A stretch of DNA of 60,196 nt, taken from NCBI GenBank assembly GCA_964582415.1, contig CAZOSF010000006.1:1-60196 (forward strand), written 5' to 3'. Shown piece by piece: positions 15,764 through 24,261 of this stretch (positions are counted from its first letter, which is position 1; each line of letters opens with the position of its first letter). This stretch comes from CAZOSF01 sp964582415. Lineage in GTDB: Bacteria; Bacteroidota; Bacteroidia; Flavobacteriales; Flavobacteriaceae. The notes beneath the pieces were generated by a model. That model did not search any database. It was not told where the DNA came from and saw nothing but the letters and a program-made list of their open reading frames with translations. Position numbers and translations under genes: made by a program.

Positions 15764-17083
15764 ATGAGTGAGCCCTTTATCATTTTTCTGATTGGTGCCC
15801 TGTCTGCATTGGCAGGAGCTTACGTTGGAAATCTAATAGCCAATTTAAAACATAAGTCAGAAGCAGCTTCATTACAGGAACGCATCGAACTTGGAAAGGA
15901 ACAGGAGGAAAAATTGAATGAGCGCTTGGGACTATTGGTTAATGAAAGGGAAGAAATTCGGAAGGAAAAGGATTTTTTGAATGCTGAATTAATCAAGAGA
16001 AACGCCCAAAATGAAAATCTCGAGAGCAAATTAAACGAGCAGCAGCAAGAATTGGAAAAACTTCAGGAAAAGTTCACCAAGGAGTTTGAGAATCTTGCCA
16101 ATAAAATTCTGGAGAGTAAATCAGAAAAATTCACAAAACAAAACAAGGAGAACTTAGATATCCTTCTAAAACCCCTTCAGGAAAAGATTGAAAAATTTGA
16201 AAGGCGCGTGGAAGATACCCATAAAGAAAGTATCGACCGCCATGCCATGCTACGCCAACAAATCATCGGATTGAAAGAGCTAAATGAACAGATGAGTAAA
16301 GAAGCTACCAATCTAACCAAAGCGCTGAAAGGAGATACCAAAACCCAGGGGAATTGGGGAGAATTGGTGTTGGAACGGGTGTTGGAAAAAAGTGGCCTAG
16401 AGAAAGACAGAGAATATTTTGTACAACAGAGCTTTACTACTGAAGATGGTAGGCGCATTATGCCCGATGTGGTCTTGCATCTTCCAGAAAACAAAAAGAT
16501 GATCATCGATTCTAAGGTGTCTTTAGTGGCCTATGACCGATTTGTAAATGAAGAAGATGAAAATCTTAAGAATTCCCACCTGAAAGAACATATCGCTTCC
16601 TTGAAAAAGCATGTGGAACAACTGAGCAGTAAAAACTATCAAGACATCTATAAAATAGAAAGTCCCGATTTTGTACTCTTGTTCGTTCCCATTGAGCCAG
16701 CCTTTGCCGTTGCCGTGAACCAGGACAGCAATCTCTATACCTGGGCTTTCGAAAAAAATATTGTAATCGTGACCCCCACCACCCTATTGGCTACCTTACG
16801 GACCATCGACAGTATGTGGACCAATGAAAAGCAGCAACAAAATGCCATTGAAATTGCTACAGAAGCGGGAAAATTGTACGACAGCTTTACCAATCTAATG
16901 GAAGACTTGGTTCGGGTGGGTAAACAACTTGGAACCGTTCAAGGAACCTATGAAAGTGCAATGGTCAAGTTAACTGGCCGTGGTAATCTCATCAATAGGG
17001 TTGAAAAGCTTAAGAAACTAGGTGCAAAAGCGAACAAGCAAATCGATGAGAAGTTATTAAAACGCGCCGAAGACGAAGATTGA
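15764..17083 (+). CDS. rmuC: DNA recombination protein RmuC
   Basis: 439 residues. One N-terminal membrane helix (FIIFLIGALSALAGAYVGNLIA), a long coiled coil (about 35-135, rich in E, K and Q) and the RmuC nuclease-like domain (about 170-400) with TQGNWGELVLERVLEKSGL, MPDVVLHLP and MIIDSKVSLVAYDRF, whose Asp and Lys fit a PD-(D/E)xK active site. The family limits inversions at short inverted repeats. The gene abuts a convergent T9SS protein gene with no gap: stop codons occupy 17081-17083 and 17084-17086. Confidence 0.95.
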   Translation: MSEPFIIFLIGALSALAGAYVGNLIANLKHKSEAASLQERIELGKEQEEKLNERLGLLVNEREEIRKEKDFLNAELIKRNAQNENLESKLNEQQQELEKLQEKFTKEFENLANKILESKSEKFTKQNKENLDILLKPLQEKIEKFERRVEDTHKESIDRHAMLRQQIIGLKELNEQMSKEATNLTKALKGDTKTQGNWGELVLERVLEKSGLEKDREYFVQQSFTTEDGRRIMPDVVLHLPENKKMIIDSKVSLVAYDRFVNEEDENLKNSHLKEHIASLKKHVEQLSSKNYQDIYKIESPDFVLLFVPIEPAFAVAVNQDSNLYTWAFEKNIVIVTPTTLLATLRTIDSMWTNEKQQQNAIEIATEAGKLYDSFTNLMEDLVRVGKQLGTVQGTYESAMVKLTGRGNLINRVEKLKKLGAKANKQIDEKLLKRAEDED

Positions 17084-17959
17084 TTACTGACGCAGCACCT
17101 GTTTAGACAGAAGACTTCCGTCGGCAAAATGCACCTCGAACAAATAAACCCCACTCGGTAAGGATCCAACCACAACTTCCTTTTGGGATGCATTTGCGGA
17201 TAGATTCAAGATAACTGCTCCCTGGGCATTATAGACAACAATGTGATCTATTTCTCTGTCGGAAGTCAATTCGACCCTATCAACAAATGGGTTGGGTACA
17301 ATGGTTAAAGTAGGTACATCTACTTTCGGACGAGAAATTTCTCCAAAGGAAACGATAGACTCCATTTCAATGTTTCCATTTATTTTCTGAGCATCATAGG
17401 AAACTTCAGGGTTGTGGAAAATCTTAAACTCCACAACATCTTCGAAAAGTTCATGAACCGCATCCATGGCGTCTTCTGTTGAGACAGCATCCAAACCAGA
17501 CGTAATGGTGAGGTTATCCAAAATCATTTCATTGAAATATATTCCGTAGTAGTTGTAATAGGCTTCCCAGCCAGAATTAGCTTTAATGATGATCGGATTA
17601 GAGGTAACTACGGTCAATCCATTCGCACCTTTAAAACCGTAACGAATGTGTAAATCGAATGAATTTGTGTTTCTTAGTAACACATCATCGACTGTTCTGA
17701 GAACGTCGCCTTCATCACTACTAATAATATAATTTCCGGTCCAGTGATCACTGTTCTGATTCACAATGGCCATTTCCTCTTCACCGTCAAAGTGAATGGA
17801 TAAAAAGTTATAGGTTTCTTCCGAAATCACAGTAATACCGGCCGATTTGTAGGATTTTTCCCAGCCTTCTGAACTGCCGTCCTCGAAACCACTATAGAAA
17901 CTTTGGGAATAGGAACTGAGTCCTAAAAACGAAAATAGTACAATAAGATATCTAAGCAT
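17084..17959 (-). CDS. secreted protein with T9SS C-terminal sorting domain
   Basis: 291 residues starting MLRYLIVLFSFLGLSSYSQ, a Sec signal. The central part (about 20-200) is beta-rich, begins FYSGFEDGSSEGWEKSY as in carbohydrate-binding-like jellyrolls, and has no recognised catalytic motif. The last 80 residues, from LTIVPNPFVDRVEL to SGVYLFEVHFADG and SLLSKQVLRQ, are a type A T9SS sorting domain. A longer frame from 17995 lacks a signal peptide and is disfavoured. Function is unknown; surface or secreted location is expected. Confidence 0.8.
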   Translation of the reverse strand: MLRYLIVLFSFLGLSSYSQSFYSGFEDGSSEGWEKSYKSAGITVISEETYNFLSIHFDGEEEMAIVNQNSDHWTGNYIISSDEGDVLRTVDDVLLRNTNSFDLHIRYGFKGANGLTVVTSNPIIIKANSGWEAYYNYYGIYFNEMILDNLTITSGLDAVSTEDAMDAVHELFEDVVEFKIFHNPEVSYDAQKINGNIEMESIVSFGEISRPKVDVPTLTIVPNPFVDRVELTSDREIDHIVVYNAQGAVILNLSANASQKEVVVGSLPSGVYLFEVHFADGSLLSKQVLRQ

Positions 17960-17985
17960 TTGGGGGCTTTTAAGAATATAAATAT

Positions 17986-18016
17986 AAAAAAACAACCCGG
18001 ATTCGGGTTGTTTTTT
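17986..18016 (-). terminator. intrinsic terminator after the cupredoxin gene
   Basis: Perfect 9-base stem AACAACCCG (17991-17999) and CGGGTTGTT (18004-18012), loop GATT, flanked by A- and T-runs. It lies 9 bases beyond the stop of the minus-strand cupredoxin gene and just upstream of the next minus-strand start. Confidence 0.8.
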
Positions 18017-18025
18017 ATAAATTTT

Positions 18026-18607
18026 TTATCGCTTCATCACTTTGACAGTCTTCTGAAGCTCACCAGATTGCACCTTTACAAAGTACACACCCGACTTCAA
18101 TTGAGAGAAATCAATAGTGGCCACATTAGCACTCATTTGACCTTGTTGTACTTGCTTTCCAAGGATGTCGAATACTTGGTACCCATCCATTGGGAAAAGT
18201 GAAGTTACGGTTAATTGATCCACAACCGGGTTCGGATAATAATTCACATTAATGGCGAATTTATCTTCTATTGATAGTGCTGCTTCTACTGTGATCGTTC
18301 CAAACATAGTAGCCGGGTGAATCACACAATCATAAGGATTCACACCCTCTTGCATAAAAGTATAGGTGTAGGTTTCTCCATTTCCTGTAATGGTACCACT
18401 ATCAAAAGTTTCCGTAGCACCCGCCATACTTGTTACGGTGTGGGGTAGATTATCCGTCCAAGTCCATTCTACAGAGTCGCCCACTTCAATCGTAACCGAA
18501 GCATCTTCTCCATTGATCCCTACCGCCCAATCAAGGTTATAGGTAGTTTGTGCAGCCAAAAAGCCTGTTGTTAACAGTGCTGCCAAAAAAAGAGTAACAT
18601 TTTTCAT
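18026..18607 (-). CDS. cupredoxin (plastocyanin-like) with T9SS sorting domain
   Basis: 193 residues with signal peptide MKNVTLFLAALLTTGFLAAQ. Residues about 25-110 form a type I copper domain: VGDSVEWTWTDNLPHTV provides His56, and YDCVIHPATMFG provides Cys94, His97 and Met101, the full His-Cys-His-Met ligand set. Residues about 120-193 (YYPNPVVDQLTV, SGVYFVKVQSGE, KTVKVMKR) are a T9SS type A tail, so this electron carrier is probably exported to the cell surface. It lies 53 bases downstream of an operon with a cytochrome c gene, which suggests an envelope electron-transfer context. Confidence 0.88.
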   Translation of the reverse strand: MKNVTLFLAALLTTGFLAAQTTYNLDWAVGINGEDASVTIEVGDSVEWTWTDNLPHTVTSMAGATETFDSGTITGNGETYTYTFMQEGVNPYDCVIHPATMFGTITVEAALSIEDKFAINVNYYPNPVVDQLTVTSLFPMDGYQVFDILGKQVQQGQMSANVATIDFSQLKSGVYFVKVQSGELQKTVKVMKR

Positions 18608-18660
18608 TGTTTCAAAATTTAGAGTTAATAATTAATTGTAAGTTATTGATTTATTGATCA

Positions 18661-19548
18661 TTAAAACACTCGACTTAAATTAAATCCGAAAAAGAAATCA
18701 CCATCACCCCAATCACCTTGCCCTTGAACGAAATACCCTTCTTCAAACATTGCTTGGGCATTGGTAAAGTGCAACTGAAATACGTGCCCCCCTGTTTCAA
18801 GGTCTACACCAATGGACAAAGGATTTTTATATATGGAATTAGAGTTTCTATTCAGGTGCCAACCATAATCCATATTGAGGCTCCACCGTTGCGTCAACTT
18901 GTATCGCCCCCCAATTCCCAATGCGAATTGGTTGTTGTCTTCGTCATAAAATTCAGTAGTTCCATCGGATTGCAATACAGTACTGCGGGTAGCCAAATTC
19001 TCATGTATAAATGTAGGGGCCAGTAGTAGCGATAGATTATCGGAAACTTTTCGGGAAATTAATGCCTGGGTGGTATATACCAAACGATCGTTAAAATCCA
19101 AGTTAGTATAGACATCCTCATCTAATCCCGTATTGATGGTTATCAGATTATAGCCCACGATTGTCACAGGAAATTTTCCTTCCTCCTGACGCAGCAGTCG
19201 GTATTTGGCATGGAGCCCATACTTTTTTAAGAAGGAACTTCGAGCAATTCCAACATTTATCCCATCCGAAATTCCATAAATCAACTTTAATTGTGTCACC
19301 GCATTATCCAGTCCAAAGAAATCTTCAAATCCGTACTTTACCGTTCCAAAGCGATGGGAAACCACAAAGTACAAATCACCTTTACCAGCCAATTTGGTGG
19401 ACTCCAGGTTTACCACCTTTAACCCTTTAAATGCCGCAATGGCATAGTTTTCCACCTCGACCTCACTTTCCAATTCATTGAGAAGATCCTCCTGGGGAAA
19501 AGAAAATATGGGGCTTAACAAGCAAAAGAGAAGTAAAAAATGTTTCAT
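18661..19548 (-). CDS. DUF5777-type outer-membrane beta-barrel protein
   Basis: 295 residues, signal peptide MKHFLLLFCLLSPIFSFPQ. The body alternates short amphipathic strands typical of an outer-membrane barrel (DLYFVVSHRFGTVKYG, GINVGIARSSFLKKYGL, WSLNMDYGWHLNRN) and ends in FNLSRVF, with an aromatic last residue. The family is common in Bacteroidota next to cytochrome c and YceI genes; its function is not known. The ATG overlaps the stop of the OB-fold gene (ATGA), so translation is coupled; an earlier in-frame codon at 19569 would lie inside that gene. Confidence 0.75.
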   Translation of the reverse strand: MKHFLLLFCLLSPIFSFPQEDLLNELESEVEVENYAIAAFKGLKVVNLESTKLAGKGDLYFVVSHRFGTVKYGFEDFFGLDNAVTQLKLIYGISDGINVGIARSSFLKKYGLHAKYRLLRQEEGKFPVTIVGYNLITINTGLDEDVYTNLDFNDRLVYTTQALISRKVSDNLSLLLAPTFIHENLATRSTVLQSDGTTEFYDEDNNQFALGIGGRYKLTQRWSLNMDYGWHLNRNSNSIYKNPLSIGVDLETGGHVFQLHFTNAQAMFEEGYFVQGQGDWGDGDFFFGFNLSRVF

Positions 19549-19928
19549 GGTATAGCAATTGGTTGGCATTGGTCTAATTTGACGAGTTCGAAAAGATCAT
19601 CATAACCGATACATCTTCCCTTGATTCTAATAGATGCCCCTACCTTAGCAGATGTATTGGCTTCCAATAGTACACAATGAACACTATCATCAAGGGTAAT
19701 GGAATGGGTATCCATTTCTGAAATGGTACCATGGACGATGACCGTTTTGTTTAATATTGTGGGAGTGGCGTTGGATTGAAAAAGTTCCACCAATTCATTC
19801 GCCGACACCTCTAAGCTTGCGGCTTCGGCTTGAATGTCGCGATGGTCCTTGTAGAGGTACCTATATCCAAAATAAGTACCCGCTACAAGAACACAAACTA
19901 CAAGGAACAGTGTATTTTTCTTTCCCAT
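19545..19928 (-). CDS. membrane-anchored OB-fold (tRNA_anti-like) protein
   Basis: 127 residues starting MGKKNTLFLVVCVLVAGTYFGY, a single N-terminal anchor. Residues about 40-125 (ANELVELFQSN, NKTVIVHGTISEM, SITLDDSVHCVLLEAN, VGASIRIKGRCIGYDDL) match the five-strand OB-fold lipoprotein/tRNA_anti-like family of Bacteroidota. Nucleic-acid binding is unlikely outside the cytoplasm. It starts 2 bases after the YceI stop and overlaps the beta-barrel gene start. The TTG two codons earlier is possible but less likely. Confidence 0.75.
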   Translation of the reverse strand: MGKKNTLFLVVCVLVAGTYFGYRYLYKDHRDIQAEAASLEVSANELVELFQSNATPTILNKTVIVHGTISEMDTHSITLDDSVHCVLLEANTSAKVGASIRIKGRCIGYDDLFELVKLDQCQPIAIP

Positions 19929-19930
19929 TT

Positions 19931-20482
19931 TCAAATTTTAAGATCGAAGGAAGCATGAACATTTACTTCTTCGGCTATTTTATTTTGTACGATTTTGGGG
20001 ATGTCAATATTAAAATCCCTTGGATTTAAAGTAAATGTTGTCTCCAGATGAATCATCTTGCCAGAAAGCCTATTCACTATAACTTTGGTAGTAAACGGCT
20101 TTGTAACTCCATGAACGACAAGGCTCCCTTCGATCTCCAACTCTTGGGGCTGAGTGGAGATCGAATTCAAATCGAAGCCATTTATAACCCCTTTAAAGAG
20201 GGCCTTGGGGAATTGTGAGGATTCCATATAATTTTCATTGAAATGCTCTTCCATCAATGCAATTTCAAATCGAAATCCATTGACCAACGCCAAAGCGGCA
20301 AATTCACCGGTATTAGTATTTAGTAGGGCACTTACATTTTCATGCTTAGCAGCTACAGGCTCAAATGAGGGCACAGAGGCTTCAAAACTGATAGTACCTG
20401 TTTTGGTAGCGTATTTCTCTTGCGACCACACTCCAGTTATGGTGAGCAAACAAACTAGGACGATATATTGCAGTGCCTTCAT
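19931..20482 (-). CDS. YceI-family periplasmic protein
   Basis: 183 residues with signal peptide MKALQYIVLVCLLTITGVWSQ. The YceI lipocalin-like fold is recognised by GTISFEASVPSFEPVAAKH, FPKALFKGVINGF, IEGSLVVHGVTKPF and the final strand. Family members bind isoprenoid-like ligands in an elongated barrel. It is second in a four-gene unit (cytochrome c, YceI, OB-fold, barrel) with gaps of 3, 2 and -4 bases, so a common envelope function is likely. Confidence 0.88.
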   Translation of the reverse strand: MKALQYIVLVCLLTITGVWSQEKYATKTGTISFEASVPSFEPVAAKHENVSALLNTNTGEFAALALVNGFRFEIALMEEHFNENYMESSQFPKALFKGVINGFDLNSISTQPQELEIEGSLVVHGVTKPFTTKVIVNRLSGKMIHLETTFTLNPRDFNIDIPKIVQNKIAEEVNVHASFDLKI

Positions 20483-20485
20483 ATC

Positions 20486-20854
20486 TTATTCTTCCAGTAG
20501 GCCATCATTTACCCATTCCGCTATTAAATCGATTGATGCTTGAGGTAATCTCGGACCGCCGGGGGGCATCAGCGTACCGTCTCCTTGAGGGACACTAATG
20601 CGGTTTATTAAATTTCTATTGAGAATCGCCTCCCGAACATTTTCATAACCCACCAGTGGCATGGGGGCAGCATTTTGAGGCGGATTGGAATGGCAGTTAA
20701 GACATGCATTATCGATGATGGGTTTCACCTGCTGGTAGGTCACCAGCTCTGGCGCCGGATTGTTATCGACCTCCGTGATATCGTCGTAGGTATGACTGGT
20801 ACAGGCAAATGCGAAAGCACTGAAGCCTAGCAAAAACAATGTTCTTTTCGGCAT
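20486..20854 (-). CDS. small c-type cytochrome lipoprotein
   Basis: 122 residues starting MPKRTLFLLGFSAFAFAC, with lipobox Cys18. One haem-binding motif CLNCH (Cys51, Cys54, His55) and a likely axial Met96 in GTLMPPGGP. The spacing and the ASIDLIAEWVNDGLLEE end fit the cytochrome domain often found in planctomycete and Bacteroidota electron-transfer lipoproteins. It is the first gene of the envelope operon. Confidence 0.85.
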   Translation of the reverse strand: MPKRTLFLLGFSAFAFACTSHTYDDITEVDNNPAPELVTYQQVKPIIDNACLNCHSNPPQNAAPMPLVGYENVREAILNRNLINRISVPQGDGTLMPPGGPRLPQASIDLIAEWVNDGLLEE

Positions 20855-20925
20855 GTTGGTTTAGTTGGTTGATGACTAAATTCAATAGTAAAACAAGTCA
20901 AACCACTATTACCCTACCTCAGTTC

Positions 20926-20956
20926 AAAAAAGAAATCCTCAAAATTTGAGGATTTC
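20926..20956 (-). terminator. intrinsic terminator of carB
   Basis: Stem GAAATCCTC (20932-20940) and GAGGATTTC (20948-20956), 7-base loop; on the minus strand the hairpin is followed by a T-rich run. It lies 5 bases beyond the carB stop. Confidence 0.8.
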
Positions 20957-20961
20957 CTTTT

Positions 20962-23814
20962 CTATTTGTTCAGATACATTCGTCGGCGTGAGTAAATTTC
21001 GTAGAACTCATCGTCCTTCAAGCTATCGATAAAAAGAATACTTTCTCCAGTACTCTTCATCTCTGGTCCCAGTTTTTTATCAACGTTCGGGAATTTATTG
21101 AAACTAAAGACTGGCTGTTTGATCGCATAACCTTCCAAATGTGGATTGAATTCGAAATCGGATAATTTCTTATCTCCCAACATGATCTTGGTTGCATAAT
21201 TCACATAGGGTTCCCCATACGCTTTAGCGATGAATGGAACTGTTCGCGAAGCTCTTGGGTTAGCTTCAATGATATATACATTATCATCTTTAATAGCGAA
21301 CTGAATGTTTATCAATCCCACTGTATTCAATGCCAAGGCAATTTTTCGTGTATGATCCTTAATCTGTTGGATGATCAAATCCCCTAGATTGAACGGTGGT
21401 AAGGTGGCATTGGAATCTCCTGAGTGAACTCCACAGGGTTCAATATGTTCCATGATTCCGATGATATAAACATCCTCCCCGTCGCAGATGGCATCCGCCT
21501 CCGCTTCAATAGCCCCATCCAAATAGTGGTCGAGCAACAGTTTATTGTTTGGGATTTTTCGCAGCAAATCTACCACGTGCTCTTCCAGTTCGCGTTTATT
21601 AATAACAATTTTCATCCCCTGACCTCCTAATACATAGGAAGGACGGATCAAAAGTGGGAAATCCAGTTGATCGGCCAAAGCCAAGGCCTCTTCCGTAGTT
21701 TCTGCGGTTCCAAATTCAGGATACGGAATATTGTTTTCTTTTAAAAGATTGGAAAAGCTTCCGCGATCCTCGGCCAAATCCAAGGAATGATAGCTAGTTC
21801 CCATAATCTTGATACCGTAACGATCTAATTTTTCGGCCAATTTCAATGCGGTTTGACCCCCCAACTGAACGATTACGCCCTCGGGTTTCTCATGACGGAT
21901 AATATCATAGATATGTTCCCAGAATACAGGCTCGAAATATAACTTATGTGCCACATCGAAATCTGTGGATACCGTCTCTGGGTTACAGTTGATCATAATG
22001 GTTTCGTAACCGCACTCGGCTGCAGCCAAAACTCCATGTACACAGCAATAGTCAAATTCGATTCCCTGCCCGATGCGGTTGGGTCCTGAACCCAGAACCA
22101 CAATTTTCTTTTTATCGGTAACTACACTGTCGTTTTCAGATTTAATCGTACCGTCAGCGGTTTCCATCTCGTTTTCAAAAGTGGAATAGTAATAAGGTGT
22201 TTCGGCACGGAATTCGGCGGCGCAGGTATCTACCAATTTATAGACCCTTTGGATGTTCATGTCTTCCCGCTTCTTGTAAACCTCACTCTCCAGGCACTTG
22301 AGCATATGGGCTATCTGACGGTCACCATATCCTTTTTGTTTGGCTTCAAGCAGAAGCTCCCTGGGTAGGGTATCGAGGGTATATTTCGATATTTCTTTCT
22401 CCAACAGATAGAGTTCCTCGTACTGGCGCAAGAACCACATATCTATTTTTGTAATCTCATGGATGCGGCTCAAAGGAATTCCCAACTGAATGGCATCATA
22501 AATAACGAATACGCGGTCCCAACTAGGGTTGGCCAATTTATCGATGATTTGCTCGTAATTGGTATAGCTTTTCCCATCGGCTCCCAACCCGTTTCTCTTA
22601 ATCTCCAAAGATTGGGTAGCTTTGTGAAGGGCTTCTTGGAAGGAACGACCGATTCCCATTACTTCCCCTACGGCTTTCATCTGAAGCCCCAAGGTTCTGT
22701 CGGAACCTTCAAACTTGTCAAAATTCCAGCGTGGAATCTTTACGATAACATAATCTAAGGTAGGCTCAAATAAAGCCGAAGTAGATTTGGTAATCTGGTT
22801 GTCCAATTCATCCAAAGTGTACCCTATGGCCAATTTAGAGGCAATCTTTGCGATCGGATATCCCGTCGCTTTTGATGCTAAAGCCGAAGAACGAGAAACC
22901 CTTGGGTTGATTTCGATGGCAATGATATCTTCTTTTTCATCTGGACTAACTGCAAATTGTACGTTACATCCTCCTGCAAAATCCCCAATGCTGCGCATCA
23001 TCTTGATGGCCATGTCCCGCATTCTTTGGAAGGTACGGTCACTTAGGGTCATTGCTGGTGCCACAGTAATGGAGTCACCGGTATGGATTCCCATGGGATC
23101 CATGTTTTCGATGGTACAGATAATGACCACATTATCGTTTTTATCACGCAACAATTCTAGCTCATATTCCTTCCATCCCATCATCGCCTTGTCGATCATG
23201 ACCTCGTGTATTGGAGAGATTTCCAATCCGCGTTTCAATAGCTCATCAAAATCTTCGGGACGGTAAACAATGGAGGCTCCTGCACCCCCCAAGGTGTAAG
23301 AGGCTCTAATAACCAATGGAAAGCCAAATTCCTGAGCGATTTCCTTTCCTTTAAGATAAGAGTTTGCCGTTGCCTGTGGGGCCATTGGCACGCCAATTCT
23401 GCCCATCAACTCACGAAACTGTTCGCGGTCTTCTGTAATGTTGATGGCACTAATATCAACCCCGATAAGTTTTATCCCAAAATCCTTCCAGATTCCTTTC
23501 TCATCGGCTTCAATACACAGGTTTAAGGCTGTTTGCCCTCCCATGGTTGGAAGCACCGCGTCAATTTCAGGATGTTCCCGCAATACTTTCAAAATCGATT
23601 TGGTGGTAAGTGGGAGCAGATACACATGATCGGCCATGGAAGGGTCGGTCATAATGGTAGCTGGATTGGAATTGATGAGAACGGTTTCGATTCCGTCTTC
23701 CCGTAACGAACGAAGTGCTTGAGAACCTGAATAGTCAAACTCACAAGCTTGTCCGATGATGATGGGACCGGAACCGATGATTAAGATAGATTTTAGGTCT
23801 TTGTTTTTTGGCAT
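20962..23814 (-). CDS. carB: carbamoyl-phosphate synthase large subunit
   Basis: 950 residues. Two ATP-grasp halves are clear: the first from about 1-390 (LIIGSGPIIIGQACEFDYSG, TLGGAGASIV, AIEINPRVSRSSALASKATG), an oligomerisation domain (about 400-550), then a second half with VLGSGPNRIGQGIEFDYCC, YVLGGQGMKIV and IEANPRASRTVPF. It makes carbamoyl phosphate for pyrimidine and arginine synthesis with CarA, which is not in this window. E. coli CarB has 1073 residues; here the C-terminal allosteric (MGS-like) domain is absent and the protein ends shortly after the second synthetase domain (ESILFIDSLKDDEFYEIY). The shorter form is common in Flavobacteriia. Confidence 0.95.
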   Translation of the reverse strand: MPKNKDLKSILIIGSGPIIIGQACEFDYSGSQALRSLREDGIETVLINSNPATIMTDPSMADHVYLLPLTTKSILKVLREHPEIDAVLPTMGGQTALNLCIEADEKGIWKDFGIKLIGVDISAINITEDREQFRELMGRIGVPMAPQATANSYLKGKEIAQEFGFPLVIRASYTLGGAGASIVYRPEDFDELLKRGLEISPIHEVMIDKAMMGWKEYELELLRDKNDNVVIICTIENMDPMGIHTGDSITVAPAMTLSDRTFQRMRDMAIKMMRSIGDFAGGCNVQFAVSPDEKEDIIAIEINPRVSRSSALASKATGYPIAKIASKLAIGYTLDELDNQITKSTSALFEPTLDYVIVKIPRWNFDKFEGSDRTLGLQMKAVGEVMGIGRSFQEALHKATQSLEIKRNGLGADGKSYTNYEQIIDKLANPSWDRVFVIYDAIQLGIPLSRIHEITKIDMWFLRQYEELYLLEKEISKYTLDTLPRELLLEAKQKGYGDRQIAHMLKCLESEVYKKREDMNIQRVYKLVDTCAAEFRAETPYYYSTFENEMETADGTIKSENDSVVTDKKKIVVLGSGPNRIGQGIEFDYCCVHGVLAAAECGYETIMINCNPETVSTDFDVAHKLYFEPVFWEHIYDIIRHEKPEGVIVQLGGQTALKLAEKLDRYGIKIMGTSYHSLDLAEDRGSFSNLLKENNIPYPEFGTAETTEEALALADQLDFPLLIRPSYVLGGQGMKIVINKRELEEHVVDLLRKIPNNKLLLDHYLDGAIEAEADAICDGEDVYIIGIMEHIEPCGVHSGDSNATLPPFNLGDLIIQQIKDHTRKIALALNTVGLINIQFAIKDDNVYIIEANPRASRTVPFIAKAYGEPYVNYATKIMLGDKKLSDFEFNPHLEGYAIKQPVFSFNKFPNVDKKLGPEMKSTGESILFIDSLKDDEFYEIYSRRRMYLNK

Positions 23815-23862
23815 TTTCTCGCTGAATTTTTAGCTTTTAAAGGTACGATTCACAAGGGTACA

Positions 23863-23896
23863 AAAAAAAGGTGCTGTTAAAAAACAACACCTTTTT
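23863..23896 (-). terminator. intrinsic terminator after rpmH
   Basis: On the minus strand AAAGGTGTTGTT pairs with AACAGCACCTTT (one G-U pair), followed by a T-run. It lies between rpmH and carB. Confidence 0.75.
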
Positions 23897-23914
23897 ATTT
23901 ATGATTTATCCACA

Positions 23915-24073
23915 TTATTTTTTGTGTCGGGGCTCAGAAGATACAGTAAGTTTTTTTCTTCCCTTTGCTCTACGGGCAGCCAATACTTTTCTACCGTTAG
24001 CAGTAGCCATACGCTCTCTAAAACCGTGCTTGTTTCTTCTTTTTCTCTTTGATGGCTGAAATGTTCTTTTCAT
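23915..24073 (-). CDS. rpmH: 50S ribosomal protein L34
   Basis: 52 residues, read directly from the minus strand: it begins MKRTFQPSKRKRRNKHGF, continues RERMATANGRKVLAARRAKGR and ends PRHKK. The first 44 residues match the universal L34 sequence; a short basic C-terminal extension follows. The ATG is at 24071-24073 and the stop at 23915-23917. In many bacteria rpmH neighbours dnaA or rnpA; here its neighbours are carB and an unrelated secreted protein. Confidence 0.97.
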   Translation of the reverse strand: MKRTFQPSKRKRRNKHGFRERMATANGRKVLAARRAKGRKKLTVSSEPRHKK

Positions 24074-24236
24074 GGTAACTTAGGTTAAAAATCTTCTGAT
24101 TCACTCCTCTAGGGAGGTGGTTTCTTAAAGTCGGGTGCAAATATACAATCATTTTTTTGTTAGACAAACCTAATTATCAAAATATTTTTCTTGTGAATCC
24201 ACACAAATTCGTATCCAGCAAATAGATGGTATTTCA

Positions 24237-24244
24237 TACCTTTG
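24237..24244 (+). promoter_or_regulatory. -7 promoter box TACCTTTG before the gene at 24262
   Basis: TACCTTTG matches TAnnTTTG and ends 17 bases before the ATG. No clear TTTG is seen at the -33 distance. Confidence 0.5.
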
Positions 24245-24261
24245 GGGCCTAAAATTACTAT

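Noticed and set aside
24241..24250. TTTGGGGCC before the gene at 24262 as a target of the CCCCAA small RNA loops
   Set aside because: A 7-base complement is expected several times by chance in 60 kb on two strands.
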